A stretch of DNA of 64,000 bases from a bacterium (GTDB taxonomy: Bacteria; Pseudomonadota; Gammaproteobacteria; Pseudomonadales; Moraxellaceae): contig JAQSDB010000003.1 in NCBI GenBank assembly GCA_029945725.1, positions 375,842 through 439,841 on the forward strand, read 5' to 3'. The notes below the pieces were generated by a model that worked only from the letters and a program-made list of their open reading frames with translations, did no database searches and had not been told where the DNA came from. Made by a program: the position numbers and the translations under genes. This document shows positions 33,082-41,654 of this stretch, piece after piece. Each line of letters begins with the position of its first letter. Position 1 is the first letter of the stretch.

Positions 33082-34095
33082 ATGAAAATTTTCCTCGCGC
33101 CCATGGAGGGCCTTACCGATTTCTACATGCGTGATGTACTGACGCGCATGGGGCGCTATGACGCCTGCGTGACGGAATTTATCCGGGTGACGGATCGCCT
33201 GCATCCGGCCCGCTTATTTTACAACGCCTGCCCGGAATTGCGCACACACGGTAAAACCGCGGCTGGAACCCCCGTGCATGTGCAGTTGCTGGGCAGTGAG
33301 CCTGCGGCGCTCGCCGCCAATGCCGCGCGTGCAGCACGACTGGGTGCGCCGGTGATTGATCTCAATTTCGGGTGCCCGGCAAAAACCGTCAACAAGCATC
33401 GCGGCGGCGCGGTACTGCTTGATGAACCGGAAACCGTATACGCGATTGTGGCCGCCGTACGCCGCGCCGTACCCGCCAACATTCCGGTGAGCGCGAAAAT
33501 GCGCCTCGGCATGCGCGACCGTTCACGCATGCTGGAAAACGCCCAGGCCATAGAAGCCGCAGGCGCCAGTACCCTTGTCGTGCATGCGCGCACGAAAGAA
33601 GACAGTTACCGGCCACCGGCGCACTGGGACGCCCTTGCGGAAATCCGCGCCGCGGTGACATTGCCGCTGATGGCGAACGGCGAAATATGGACGGTGGAGG
33701 ATGCCCGCCGTTGCCGGGAAATTTCCCGCTGTGAAGACATCATGATCGGTCGTGGCGCGGTAACGCGTCCGGATCTTGTCGGCGCCATCCAGGGCAATGC
33801 CAGCGCGCTTTCCTGGCCGGCGATGGTGACGGCGCAGCTGGAGTTTCTGGCCGGCATGGGCGCGCTGCACAGCCATGCGGCCGAGTCCGGTGCCGGCGAG
33901 CTGGCGCCGGGTGCGCCGCGCTGGACCGAGAGTGGTGCGGTTGGCCGCTACAAGCAGTGGCTCGCCATGCTGATCAGGGGTTTCCCCGAAGCCGCTCCGG
34001 TGTTTGCGCAAGTGAAGCGGATGCGGGCACTGGCCGATGTACGTGCTGTGTTACGGGCCTCGGCCGGTCCTGATCAGGCTTTACGTGGATCATGA
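33082..34095 (+). CDS. dusC: tRNA-dihydrouridine(16) synthase DusC
   Basis: An FMN enzyme that reduces U16 of tRNA to dihydrouridine. From the ATG at 33082 it has 337 residues beginning MKIFLAPMEGLTDFYMRD; the open frame starts further upstream inside the nuo terminator and is rejected. The catalytic loop is DLNFGCPAKTVN with the proton-donor cysteine, and HARTKEDSYRPPAHWD plus NGEIWTVEDA fit the DusC subgroup rather than DusA or DusB (TEFIRVTD near residue 31). Confidence 0.92.
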   Translation: MKIFLAPMEGLTDFYMRDVLTRMGRYDACVTEFIRVTDRLHPARLFYNACPELRTHGKTAAGTPVHVQLLGSEPAALAANAARAARLGAPVIDLNFGCPAKTVNKHRGGAVLLDEPETVYAIVAAVRRAVPANIPVSAKMRLGMRDRSRMLENAQAIEAAGASTLVVHARTKEDSYRPPAHWDALAEIRAAVTLPLMANGEIWTVEDARRCREISRCEDIMIGRGAVTRPDLVGAIQGNASALSWPAMVTAQLEFLAGMGALHSHAAESGAGELAPGAPRWTESGAVGRYKQWLAMLIRGFPEAAPVFAQVKRMRALADVRAVLRASAGPDQALRGS

Positions 34096-34179
34096 CCGCG
34101 AGGTCTGTATAATCGGCAGCGGCAAGGATGTCCGGACGCGGCGAAAGCAGGCCGCAAAAAATAAAAAACCGAGACCTTC

Positions 34180-34785
34180 ATGCAACAAGCTATCCAGAAG
34201 CAGCAACGCACCATGTTTCGCACGCCGGTGATCAATACCGTGCTGCGCCTTCTTTCCCTGATGATTCTCAAGCTCTGCGGCTGGAAAACCGAAGGTGCCC
34301 TGCCGCCCGGTTTGAAAAAATGCGTGCTGATTGCCGCACCGCATACGAGCAACTGGGATCTGCCCTTCACGCTGTTTGTGGCTTTTGCCCTGCGCCTGGA
34401 TATTTACTGGATGGGCAAGGAATCCATTTTCAGGCCGCCCTTTCGCGGCCTCATGATGTGGCTGGGCGGTATTCCCGTGCAGCGCAGTGCTGCCGGCAAT
34501 ATGGTGGCGGCTTCGGCAGAGGCGATACGCCATGCCGATGAGCTCATCCTCGTGGTTGCCCCCGAAGGAACGCGCAGCAAAGCCCTGTACTGGAAGACGG
34601 GCTTTTACCATATTGCGCACAGTGCGGGCGTGCCGGTAGCCATGGCTTATCTGGATTACGGCCGCAAGACTGGCGGACTCGGCCCGGTGCTCTACACCAC
34701 CGGCGATATTGAAAAAGACATGGCCGAGATCAAGGCTTTTTACAAAGGCATGCGCGGCAAGCGTGACCTGTTTCATGCCGACTGA
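34180..34785 (+). CDS. PlsC-family lysophospholipid acyltransferase
   Basis: A 201-residue acyltransferase. Motif I is HTSNWD (H-x4-D catalytic pair), a central GGIPVQR gives the substrate-binding arginine, and PEGTRS is motif III. The size and the N-terminal hydrophobic stretch match short, soluble-looking members of the 1-acylglycerol-3-phosphate acyltransferase superfamily. Its acceptor is unknown. A second ATG at 34213 is an alternative start. Confidence 0.85.
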   Translation: MQQAIQKQQRTMFRTPVINTVLRLLSLMILKLCGWKTEGALPPGLKKCVLIAAPHTSNWDLPFTLFVAFALRLDIYWMGKESIFRPPFRGLMMWLGGIPVQRSAAGNMVAASAEAIRHADELILVVAPEGTRSKALYWKTGFYHIAHSAGVPVAMAYLDYGRKTGGLGPVLYTTGDIEKDMAEIKAFYKGMRGKRDLFHAD

Positions 34786-34827
34786 TGCGGCACCAGGCCG
34801 GCCGTGCCCCGGCAAAAGGAGAATGCC

Positions 34828-35109
34828 ATGCCCCATGTTCTGATCACTCACGAGGTCGAGGATTATCCGGCCTGGAAGAAGGTTTTCGATAAGGCCGCCG
34901 GCATCAGGAAGGAGGCCGGCGAGCGCTCCTACCAGGTGCTCCGCTACGAAAACGAGTCAAATAAAATTGTGCACTTCTCGGCCTGGACCTCACTGGATAA
35001 TGCCAGGGCATTTTTTGAATCGCCGCAGCTGGTGCAAATCAGGCAAGAGGCTGGCGTCAAGGCGCCCGAGTTTGTCTATCTGGAAGAGATAGAAGCGGGC
35101 CATCTGTAG
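34828..35109 (+). CDS. ABM-fold (antibiotic biosynthesis monooxygenase-like) protein
   Basis: A small protein of 93 residues. AAAGGAG precedes the ATG at 34828. Residues such as HEVEDYPAWKKVFDKAAGIRK and WTSLDNARAFFESPQL match the dimeric alpha/beta barrel family, whose members act as monooxygenases, cyclases or have no known activity. No catalytic role is claimed. It ends at a bidirectional terminator shared with the converging WS/DGAT gene. Confidence 0.7.
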   Translation: MPHVLITHEVEDYPAWKKVFDKAAGIRKEAGERSYQVLRYENESNKIVHFSAWTSLDNARAFFESPQLVQIRQEAGVKAPEFVYLEEIEAGHL

Positions 35110-35140
35110 GCACGAAGCACTCCCGAAAACAGCATCCAGT

Positions 35141-35166
35141 AAAAAGCCCGCAGAAGCGGGCTTTTT
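35141..35166. terminator. Bidirectional terminator between converging genes
   Basis: AAAAAGCCCGC and GCGGGCTTTTT pair over AGAA. It lies between the ABM-fold gene and the WS/DGAT gene and can end both. Confidence 0.92.
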
Positions 35167-35187
35167 GTTGTCAGCATCCGGAAAAAA

Positions 35188-36579
35188 TCAGCGACGTTTG
35201 GGGATGCCGCAAATCCCCGCCGCCGTTTCCAGTTCGTGAATGCTGTTTTCAAGATAGTCGAGCAGGCGCTGCATGGATGGCAGGGTGCGGCGGCAGCCGA
35301 TCAGGCCGAACTCCAGCGAATCCACATAACTGGTCACCGTGATGTTCAGCGCAATGCGGTCGAGCGCAATCGACACCGGGTACATGCCTTCGAGGCGCGC
35401 GCCATTCCAGTACAGCGGCTCTTTCGGGCCAGGCACATTGGAAATGATCACATTGAAGGCCTGCCATTTCGGTACCAGACCGGTGAGCAGATTAAGGCCG
35501 GTCGGTGCCAGCGTGAGCGCCGTGTAGTTGAGGATTTCTTCGGGCGTCATCTGGCTGAAGCGCTGTTTTGCATCCTGCACCGAGGCCTTGACCACGCGCA
35601 GGCGATTGGCCGGGTCGGCGATATGCGTGCCGAGATTGGCCAGGATCACCGCGATCTGGTTGCCGGCATCGCTGTCATCACGGCGCAGGGAAACCGGCAC
35701 CATGGCAATCAGCGGCTGGTCCGGCAGCTCATGCATGCTGATCAGGTAATCACGCAGTGCACTGCCGCACATGGCCAGCACGATGTCATTCAGGGTGGCA
35801 TCAAAGGCTTTCGCCAGCGCGTGGATGCGTGACTTGGAATAGGACTGTGCGGCAAAGCGGCGCGAGCCGGTGATGGGTTCGTTCAGCTGGCAGTGCGGGG
35901 CCTGGAAAAGCGATACGCAATCAGGATCAGTCTTGGCCTTTTTCGCGGCTTTCTGGATTTCACGCACCACATTCGGCAGCGTCGCCGCCTGCTTGCCCAG
36001 GCCGGCCGTGAGGCGGGCGAGACCGCTGGCCACCTCGGTCGGATTCAGGCTGCCACCGCTGCTGCGCCGGCGCGGTTCCATGGCCCATATCGGCGGCAGA
36101 TCCCGCGCCTCGGGGTCGGGGGAAAGCGCACGCATGCCCATGCGCATGGAGGCGATGCCGTCCGCCACCGAGTGGTGGATCTTCGAATACAGGGCGAAGC
36201 GCTTGCCCTGGATGCCTTCGATCAGGTGCACTTCCCAGAGCGGGCGGGCACGATCCAGCAGGTTGCTGTGTTCGGCCGACACCAGCGCCAGCAGCTCGCG
36301 GATACGGCCGGGCTTGGGCAGGGCTTCATGGCGGAAGTGATGGTCAATGTCGAACTGGGTGTCAATGTCCCAGAAGCCCTGGCCGAAGCGCGTCACGAGG
36401 CGTTTGTTGAAGGGTGGCTGCGGCGTGCTGTATTCGCGCATCTGTTCGGCCAGATCGCGGATATAGCGCGGGCCGGCATCTTCGGGAAAGCTGAACAACT
36501 GCAGGCCAGCCACATGCATGGGTTGCTGGCGGCGTTCCATCCAGAGGAAAAGCTGGTCAAGGGGGCTGAGAGGCGTCAT
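35188..36579 (-). CDS. Wax ester synthase / diacylglycerol O-acyltransferase (WS/DGAT)
   Basis: A 463-residue bifunctional acyltransferase that esterifies fatty alcohols or diacylglycerol with acyl-CoA to make storage lipids. The active-site motif HHSVADG (135-141) and the preceding PLWEVHLIEG are intact, and NVPGPKEPLYW with the C-terminal ALNITVTSY segment matches the family. AAGGA precedes the ATG. Such enzymes are common in Acinetobacter, Marinobacter and relatives, suggesting neutral-lipid storage. No partner lipid gene sits directly beside it. Confidence 0.93.
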   Translation of the reverse strand: MTPLSPLDQLFLWMERRQQPMHVAGLQLFSFPEDAGPRYIRDLAEQMREYSTPQPPFNKRLVTRFGQGFWDIDTQFDIDHHFRHEALPKPGRIRELLALVSAEHSNLLDRARPLWEVHLIEGIQGKRFALYSKIHHSVADGIASMRMGMRALSPDPEARDLPPIWAMEPRRRSSGGSLNPTEVASGLARLTAGLGKQAATLPNVVREIQKAAKKAKTDPDCVSLFQAPHCQLNEPITGSRRFAAQSYSKSRIHALAKAFDATLNDIVLAMCGSALRDYLISMHELPDQPLIAMVPVSLRRDDSDAGNQIAVILANLGTHIADPANRLRVVKASVQDAKQRFSQMTPEEILNYTALTLAPTGLNLLTGLVPKWQAFNVIISNVPGPKEPLYWNGARLEGMYPVSIALDRIALNITVTSYVDSLEFGLIGCRRTLPSMQRLLDYLENSIHELETAAGICGIPKRR

Positions 36580-36764
36580 GAGGATCCTTGTTCACTGCAC
36601 AGGACATAGCGGCCCGAGAAATATCTTCCGTGGCGGTGCCGCTGTAAAGAATGCCTAGGATAACGCATGCTTCCCAAGCTGGATGCATCCTGATGCGCCA
36701 AATCGCAGCGGCGGTTGGCGCGTTAGGATAAACGGCACGCACAGCCCCTTTTTACGAGCGCCTC

Positions 36765-37409
36765 ATGACCAAACGCCACGACCTCGCCGCCATCCGCCAG
36801 GACTATTCGCGCCAGAGCCTCTCACCCGAAGACTGCCTGCCCGATCCCCTCGCCCAGTTCAGCCGCTGGCTGGACGAAGCCATCGCCGCGAAGGCCCACG
36901 AGCCCACGGCCATGCACATCGCCACGGTGGAAGACGGCCGCCCTTCCGCACGCATGGTGCTGCTGAAGGGCATTGAGGACGGCCGTTTTGTTTTCTACAG
37001 CAACTACGAATCACGCAAGGGCCGCCAGCTCGCCGGCAATCCCTTTGTGGCACTGACGTTCTTCTGGCCCGAGCTGGAGCGCTCCGTGCGTGTGGAAGGC
37101 CGTGTGGAAAAAGTCAGCGCGGAAACATCCGATGCCTATTTTGCCTCGCGGCCCTATCAAAGCCGCGTCGGCGCCTGGGCCTCCCTGCAAAGCCAGGTAC
37201 TCGACGGCACCGCCACGCTGGTCGCGCGTGCCGCAGGCTTCGCCGCGAAATATGTCACGGGTGTGCCAAGGCCGCCGCAATGGGGCGGCTATCAGGTAAC
37301 CGCAGATCGCGTGGAATTCTGGCAGGGCCGACCGTCACGCCTGCATGACCGTGTTTTGTATTTGCCGGACGGGAATGGCGGATGGGGAAAGCAGAGGCTT
37401 TATCCGTAA
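36765..37409 (+). CDS. pdxH: Pyridoxine/pyridoxamine 5'-phosphate oxidase
   Basis: PdxH oxidises pyridoxine or pyridoxamine phosphate to pyridoxal phosphate using FMN. The 214-residue protein has the family core [36 protein letters not shown] and [12 protein letters not shown], and the C-terminal [11 protein letters not shown] with the substrate-binding arginines. It is divergent from WS/DGAT. Confidence 0.96.
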   Translation: MTKRHDLAAIRQDYSRQSLSPEDCLPDPLAQFSRWLDEAIAAKAHEPTAMHIATVEDGRPSARMVLLKGIEDGRFVFYSNYESRKGRQLAGNPFVALTFFWPELERSVRVEGRVEKVSAETSDAYFASRPYQSRVGAWASLQSQVLDGTATLVARAAGFAAKYVTGVPRPPQWGGYQVTADRVEFWQGRPSRLHDRVLYLPDGNGGWGKQRLYP

Positions 37410-37434
37410 AGAAGCTTGTGGATGCGAGGGAATA

Positions 37435-38178
37435 ATGCCCGAGAAATTAGTGGCACACAGATTTAGATCAATAGGGAAAAACCTAATATCTGAGCTAATA
37501 AACGGAGAGATATATTTCTCAGATCCCAAGTTATTTAATGATCCGTATGATTGCAGAATAGACTTAGCCGCATCTTTTGATAGGGCAATGAAAACGGCAT
37601 CCTCAACAATGGCGACTGCTATTCAGTCATACCCAAGAGAAGAATTACAGCGGTATCAGGTTATAGCGGAAAGTCTAGGAGTTGCATGCTTTACCAGTGA
37701 TCTGCTCGCTCCTCTAATGTGGTCGTACTATGCGAATGGGCATAAAGGCATTTCGCTAACATACGAAATCCCAGAGGGCTTCATTCTGAGTGGACACCCT
37801 CATATTCTTGGCTGGCGAAGTGTTATCTACGAGAATGACTCTATAAAAGATTACATTCTTTCAATCGAAGAGCTAAGGAGTGGCCTAATCCCTTCAGAAC
37901 ATATTGAAGAGATTATATTTAGGGCTATAACGGCAAAATCGACTGCATGGAGTCATGAAAAGGAATTTAGAATCATTGTAAGTTCCCCCGGTCCAGTGCG
38001 AATAGAAAGATCTTGGATTAAGCAGGTTTGTTTTGGGCTTCTAACACCACAGAAAGATAAACAGCTGATATCCGAAATACTGCGGCATCATGGATACGAT
38101 GAAACAACTCTCTTGGAAATAGCTAGATCCGATGATCACGACTTTGGATTTATAGCGCGCCAAATAGAGGTGAAGTAG
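37435..38178 (+). CDS. DUF2971 family protein
   Basis: A 247-residue protein of unknown function, started at the ATG at 37435 (GAGG lies upstream; an in-frame ATG at 37345 would overlap pdxH). The pattern IYFSDPKLFNDPYDCR near the N-terminus, the LMWSYYANGHKGISLTYE block and WSHEKEFRII are characteristic of DUF2971. The gene is strikingly AT-rich, using ATA, AGA, AGG and CTA codons rare in its neighbours, which points to acquisition from elsewhere. It stands alone between pdxH and a repeat-rich stretch. Confidence 0.88.
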   Translation: MPEKLVAHRFRSIGKNLISELINGEIYFSDPKLFNDPYDCRIDLAASFDRAMKTASSTMATAIQSYPREELQRYQVIAESLGVACFTSDLLAPLMWSYYANGHKGISLTYEIPEGFILSGHPHILGWRSVIYENDSIKDYILSIEELRSGLIPSEHIEEIIFRAITAKSTAWSHEKEFRIIVSSPGPVRIERSWIKQVCFGLLTPQKDKQLISEILRHHGYDETTLLEIARSDDHDFGFIARQIEVK

Positions 38179-38183
38179 CAAGC

Positions 38184-38215
38184 GTAGCCCAGATGGAACG
38201 AAGTGGAATCCGGGA
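38184..38215. repeat. GTAGCCC-type dispersed repeat
   Basis: GTAGCCCAGAT...GAATCCGGGA resembles the GTAGCCCGGAT..ATCCGGG elements common in gamma- and betaproteobacteria. One base in the left arm departs from a perfect inverted repeat. Confidence 0.5.
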
Positions 38216-38379
38216 TTTCTTTGTGCAACTTTCCCGGCCGGGATATGCGCGGCCTGCTCCGCTGTTTTCCGCTTTCCCGGGAGTGTGTGGATTGTTGCAC
38301 TGTCGGGGATTCGGTGAAGTGCTCCGACGGGGCTGCACCAGCTGTTTATTTCAAAAGGGGATTGCGGCTGCGCCGGGCC

Positions 38380-38410
38380 TTACTTTCTTTTGTCGCAAAA
38401 GAAAGTAAGC
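38380..38410. repeat. 14-base perfect inverted repeat
   Basis: CTTACTTTCTTTTG and CAAAAGAAAGTAAG pair perfectly around TCG. The same TACTTTCTTTTG..CAAAAGAAAGTA structure is known from many proteobacterial intergenic regions. Confidence 0.85.
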
Positions 38411-38414
38411 AAAG

Positions 38415-38442
38415 AAAGGTGAGCCCTGCGGGCGACCTTTCA
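38415..38442. repeat. Second stem-loop of the repeat region
   Basis: GAAAGGT..GCCC pairs with GGGC..ACCTTTC around TGC, directly after the first hairpin, giving a tandem pair of stem-loops. Confidence 0.75.
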
Positions 38443-38610
38443 TTTGATGCTTGCTGCTCCCTTAGCCAACTCCGCAGGGCAATGCTCGCGCGTTTGCGAC
38501 TCGCAACCACCTTCTGATTTCTTAACTCTTTTTGCGGTCGTAGGCTAAGAGGCTCAACTCTTAACAAGTACACTGCCGCATTATCTGAGTGCAGCGCTTC
38601 ACTTCTTATG

Positions 38611-38631
38611 CTGGAGCTGACGCTCCTACAG
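38611..38631. repeat. REP-like hairpin
   Basis: GGAGC and GCTCC pair over TGAC, followed by TACAG. On the minus strand this reads CTGTAGGAGCGTCAGCTCC, similar to the TGTAGGAGCG repeats of pseudomonads. Confidence 0.5.
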
Positions 38632-38826
38632 GAAAGGCTGGGCTTTCCCTGGTCTATCCAGGCCAGCGCCGAGATCCCTTTCTTCCACAGTCTGCGCGCT
38701 GTCAATTTCTACGCCAAGCATCGCTGTGCTTGCTTAAAAGCTGCACTCCCGGGCAGATGGAAAAGCACCGCCCAGGCCGCGTACACCCCGCCCCGGAACA
38801 AGGCAGTTACTCAGAGAGAAAGCTGA

Positions 38827-38846
38827 CGCCGGAATCTGTTCCGGCG
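38827..38846 (-). terminator. Possible terminator of the GMC oxidase operon
   Basis: CGCCGGAA and TTCCGGCG pair over TCTG just downstream of the GMC oxidase stop. The minus-strand tail is only weakly T-rich, so termination may be partial. Confidence 0.5.
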
Positions 38847-38859
38847 CCCTCCTTGATCA

Positions 38860-40455
38860 TCAGTTACCTTCTTTGCGCGGAAACCGTGAGGCAAAACGTT
38901 CTGCCAGTGCCGTGATGGTCAGGCTCGGGTTGACGCCGACATTGGCGGGAATGGCGCTGGCATCCATCACGTAGAGGCCGGGACAGGCGAACACCTGGTG
39001 GTCGCAGTCAATCACGCCCTGCTCCGGGGTGGCGGCCATGACCGCGCCGCCGAGAATGTGCGCTGTCACCGACAGGTTGCCGACACTTTCCATCAGCGTA
39101 TTCAGCGGCGTGCCGTTGCTGGCTTCGGCAAAGGCGCGCGCGGCGATATTGGCCTGCGCAATATAGGACGGCGAACGTCCGCCCTGGCTGATGCGAGATT
39201 TCAGTCCGTAACGCCCGCCACGCAACAGCGTGCGGCCATAACGGAAGGCGATCTGGTTGTCGGCATGCTGCATGACGGTCAGCACGGAAATTCGCTGGTG
39301 CCAGTTGCGTGCAAAAAACGAACGCGTCGAGCGCAGCGGCTGCACAAAAAACCTGAGCAGGGCATGCAGGGCGCGCTGCAGCGGACGTTCGCCGTCCACC
39401 AGCGGGCCCATGTAGAACTTCATGAAGCCGTAGCTGGCAGGAAAGCGGTTTTGCGTGATGTGCGTGTGCGCATCCGGATAAAAATGCGAAGAGATGGTCG
39501 CGCCGCGCGTGACATCAGTGTTTTCGTCGTTAGCGAGGATGCCGACAATGGCTTCGCTGTTGGTGCGCACGTGTTCGCCCAGCGACGACGGCAATTTTGG
39601 CAGCGTGCGGTAACGGTCGCGCGAGGCAAAAAGGATTTCCTGCGTACCGAGTGCGCCGGCAGCCATGATCACCTTGCGCGCGCGCAAGGCGGGATAGCGG
39701 GTGTGGCGCTCCCAGGGATGTTGCTGATGCACGAGGTAGCCGCCTTCGGGCAGTGGCTCTATGTGCGTCACCTGGCGTTCCGCCAGGATTTCCACGCCGA
39801 GCTTTTGTGCAAAATAAAGGTAGTTGTGGCCAAGGGTGTTTTTGGCGCCGTAGGCGCAACCGGTTATGCAGCGCCCGCACTGCTTGCAGCCCGTGCGCGC
39901 CGGGCCTGCGCCATTGAAAAACGGATCGGCCGTGGGGCGTTCCGGATCACCAAAAAAAATGCCCTGTGGTACGGCACCGAAGGTGGCGGCCGCACCCATG
40001 CGTTCGGCGGTTCCGCGCAGCCAGTCATCCTGGATGCCGTGATAGGGATTGGTGGCTACACCGAGCATGTGTCTGGCCGTGGCGTAATGCGGTGCCAGTT
40101 CCGCCTGCCAGTCCGGGCTCAGTGCCGACCACGCCGGGTCGCGATAAAAGGCTTCTTTTGGTTCCAGCAAGACGGCCGCATACACCAGGCTGCCACCGCC
40201 GACTCCGATGCCGCGCACAATCGCAACGTGCTGGAACACATCCTGGGCAAACAGGCCTTTCAGCCCGAGCGCAGGCGCCCAGGCCAGCGCTTTCGGATCA
40301 GTACCGGCTTTGGCAATCGCCGCGTCGTCAAGCTGCCGGCCCTGCTCCAGCACCGCCACCTTCCAGCCCTTTTCGGCCAGCCGCAGCGCGCTGACGCTGC
40401 CGCCAAAACCGGAACCGACAATGACGATGTCGTAATCAAACGCCGCGCTGTTCAT
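38860..40455 (-). CDS. GMC-family FAD oxidoreductase, cholesterol-oxidase-like
   Basis: A 531-residue flavoenzyme. The FAD-binding motif GSGFGG is at 14-19 and the second FAD motif VRGIGVGGGSLVYAAVL at about 80-96. Four cysteines at 190, 193, 196 and 200 have a ferredoxin-like spacing, followed by GAKNTLGHNYL, as in ChoD-type GMC enzymes. The C-terminus has NVGVNPSLTITALAERFA. No signal peptide is visible, so it is probably cytoplasmic. It is the third gene of a TetR-unknown-GMC unit (4-base overlaps). A sterol or other alcohol substrate is only a guess. Confidence 0.88.
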   Translation of the reverse strand: MNSAAFDYDIVIVGSGFGGSVSALRLAEKGWKVAVLEQGRQLDDAAIAKAGTDPKALAWAPALGLKGLFAQDVFQHVAIVRGIGVGGGSLVYAAVLLEPKEAFYRDPAWSALSPDWQAELAPHYATARHMLGVATNPYHGIQDDWLRGTAERMGAAATFGAVPQGIFFGDPERPTADPFFNGAGPARTGCKQCGRCITGCAYGAKNTLGHNYLYFAQKLGVEILAERQVTHIEPLPEGGYLVHQQHPWERHTRYPALRARKVIMAAGALGTQEILFASRDRYRTLPKLPSSLGEHVRTNSEAIVGILANDENTDVTRGATISSHFYPDAHTHITQNRFPASYGFMKFYMGPLVDGERPLQRALHALLRFFVQPLRSTRSFFARNWHQRISVLTVMQHADNQIAFRYGRTLLRGGRYGLKSRISQGGRSPSYIAQANIAARAFAEASNGTPLNTLMESVGNLSVTAHILGGAVMAATPEQGVIDCDHQVFACPGLYVMDASAIPANVGVNPSLTITALAERFASRFPRKEGN

Positions 40456-40907
40456 GCCTCGCGCTCCAGCAAAAACGGAAAGGCCAGATGGCGCAACACC
40501 GGCAGGTTGATCACCGTCATGCCGAGCAGCGTGTGTTCGTCGACGCGGCGCAGTTCATCGCGCACCCAGCGCCAGGGGATGCGGGCATCGGCACCGTAAT
40601 GCAGGGCCACGCCCGGTTTGCCATCCACCTGCGACATGCCGGCGACCACCGTCATGGACAAGGCCTGCGTCAGCTTGCCGTTCTTTTTCAGCATATTGGT
40701 GGCGCTGTCGGCACTCAGGAAACGCTTGCCCTGCCAGCTTGGCAGACCCGAGAGCGCAACGCTGGGGCCGCCCGCCATGCGCAGCCAGCGCGGCCCGATA
40801 AAGCTCGCCCGGAAAAAACCGCGACGCATGGCGGCATCGGGTGGCGGCAAGTTGCTAAACAGGATTTTCAGTTGCGCGATGGAAGCGTGCTGCAGGGCAA
40901 AGGTCAT
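40452..40907 (-). CDS. Unrecognised 151-residue protein linked to the GMC oxidase
   Basis: Joined by 4-base overlaps to both the TetR gene upstream and the GMC oxidase downstream, so it is a true member of the unit. I do not recognise it with confidence. GLPSWQGKRFL and ELRRVDEHTLLGM recall the GXWXG/DUF4334 pair of lipid-enzyme-associated domains, but the length is short. No signal peptide is obvious. Confidence 0.7.
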   Translation of the reverse strand: MTFALQHASIAQLKILFSNLPPPDAAMRRGFFRASFIGPRWLRMAGGPSVALSGLPSWQGKRFLSADSATNMLKKNGKLTQALSMTVVAGMSQVDGKPGVALHYGADARIPWRWVRDELRRVDEHTLLGMTVINLPVLRHLAFPFLLEREA

Positions 40908-41620
40908 GGGCGTGGGTCCGGTCGGGTGGTCGGGGGATTCCGTGAAACATCCGCTGAGGGTGGCCGTGCTGCCGGCAGCACCTGCGACCAGTCATCCGCG
41001 CTGCCAAGCAGGCCGAGGGCAATGCGCAGCATCGCCTCCCGGGTTTCCTGCCAGCTCGCGGCATCGCCGGGCGTTTCCAGGTGATAGCGGTAGCCGAGGT
41101 ATTCAACGCTGTTGATGAGTGCATCAAGCTGCAATCGCGAAGGGCGTGCGCGCCCCATCGTCTCGATCAGGCTGCCCAGATTTTCCGCCAGCACGGCCAG
41201 CGTTTGCTGCCGGTGCCGCGAAGCCGGCGAGTGCGGATCATGCAGTTCGGCAAACAGCGGTTGCAGCAAGGGCCCCAGTGCCAGGCCCCAGTCACGCCAG
41301 GCGAGCAGCGCCGCCTCCAGTTTGTTGAACACGCCGGAGGCTTCAAGGGTGACCCGGATCAGGCTGTCGACCAGTTGCTGGTTCACCTCGGCCAGCACCA
41401 GATCAACCGGTTCTTCCAGCGAACGGAAATACTTGTAGAAGGTCGGGCGCGACAGGCCGGCCTCGGCCAGCACCAGTTCGACACTGAGGCCGTGATAGCC
41501 GGTGCGGGCGAAGGTGGTTCGGGTGGCGGCGAGAAGGCGCAGGCGCACTTCCTGCTGCTCGGGGCCTGATTTCGGCGGGCGGCCTCGCGTGCGGCGGATC
41601 GGGTCGGCACTGGCGGTCAT
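40904..41620 (-). CDS. TetR/AcrR-family transcriptional regulator
   Basis: About 238 residues from the ATG at 41620, with GAGG 6 bases upstream. The N-terminal DNA-binding domain shows TGYHGLSVELVLAEAGLSRPTFYKYF, a typical TetR helix-turn-helix. The ligand domain is variable. It is the first gene of the GMC unit and probably represses it. A candidate operator lies at 41655-41668. Confidence 0.93.
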   Translation of the reverse strand: MTASADPIRRTRGRPPKSGPEQQEVRLRLLAATRTTFARTGYHGLSVELVLAEAGLSRPTFYKYFRSLEEPVDLVLAEVNQQLVDSLIRVTLEASGVFNKLEAALLAWRDWGLALGPLLQPLFAELHDPHSPASRHRQQTLAVLAENLGSLIETMGRARPSRLQLDALINSVEYLGYRYHLETPGDAASWQETREAMLRIALGLLGSADDWSQVLPAARPPSADVSRNPPTTRPDPRP

Positions 41621-41654
41621 GACGGACCTCACTGTTTGGGTTCATATTAGGTTA

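Larger units (their letters stand above)
38179..38859. repeat. Gene-free region with several stem-loop repeats
   Basis: No credible gene is seen in these 681 bases. It contains at least four elements of the kind dispersed in proteobacterial genomes: a GTAGCCC..AATCCGGG element, two adjacent hairpins and a GGAGC..GCTCC element. It follows the AT-rich DUF2971 gene and has short open frames only. Confidence 0.75.

Noticed and set aside
38179-38859. Short open frames in the repeat region as genes or a CRISPR-like array
   Set aside because: No ribosome sites, no protein-like composition and no regular repeat-spacer pattern.
38998-40599. 533-codon frame antisense to the GMC oxidase
   Set aside because: Shadow of the real flavoenzyme on the other strand.
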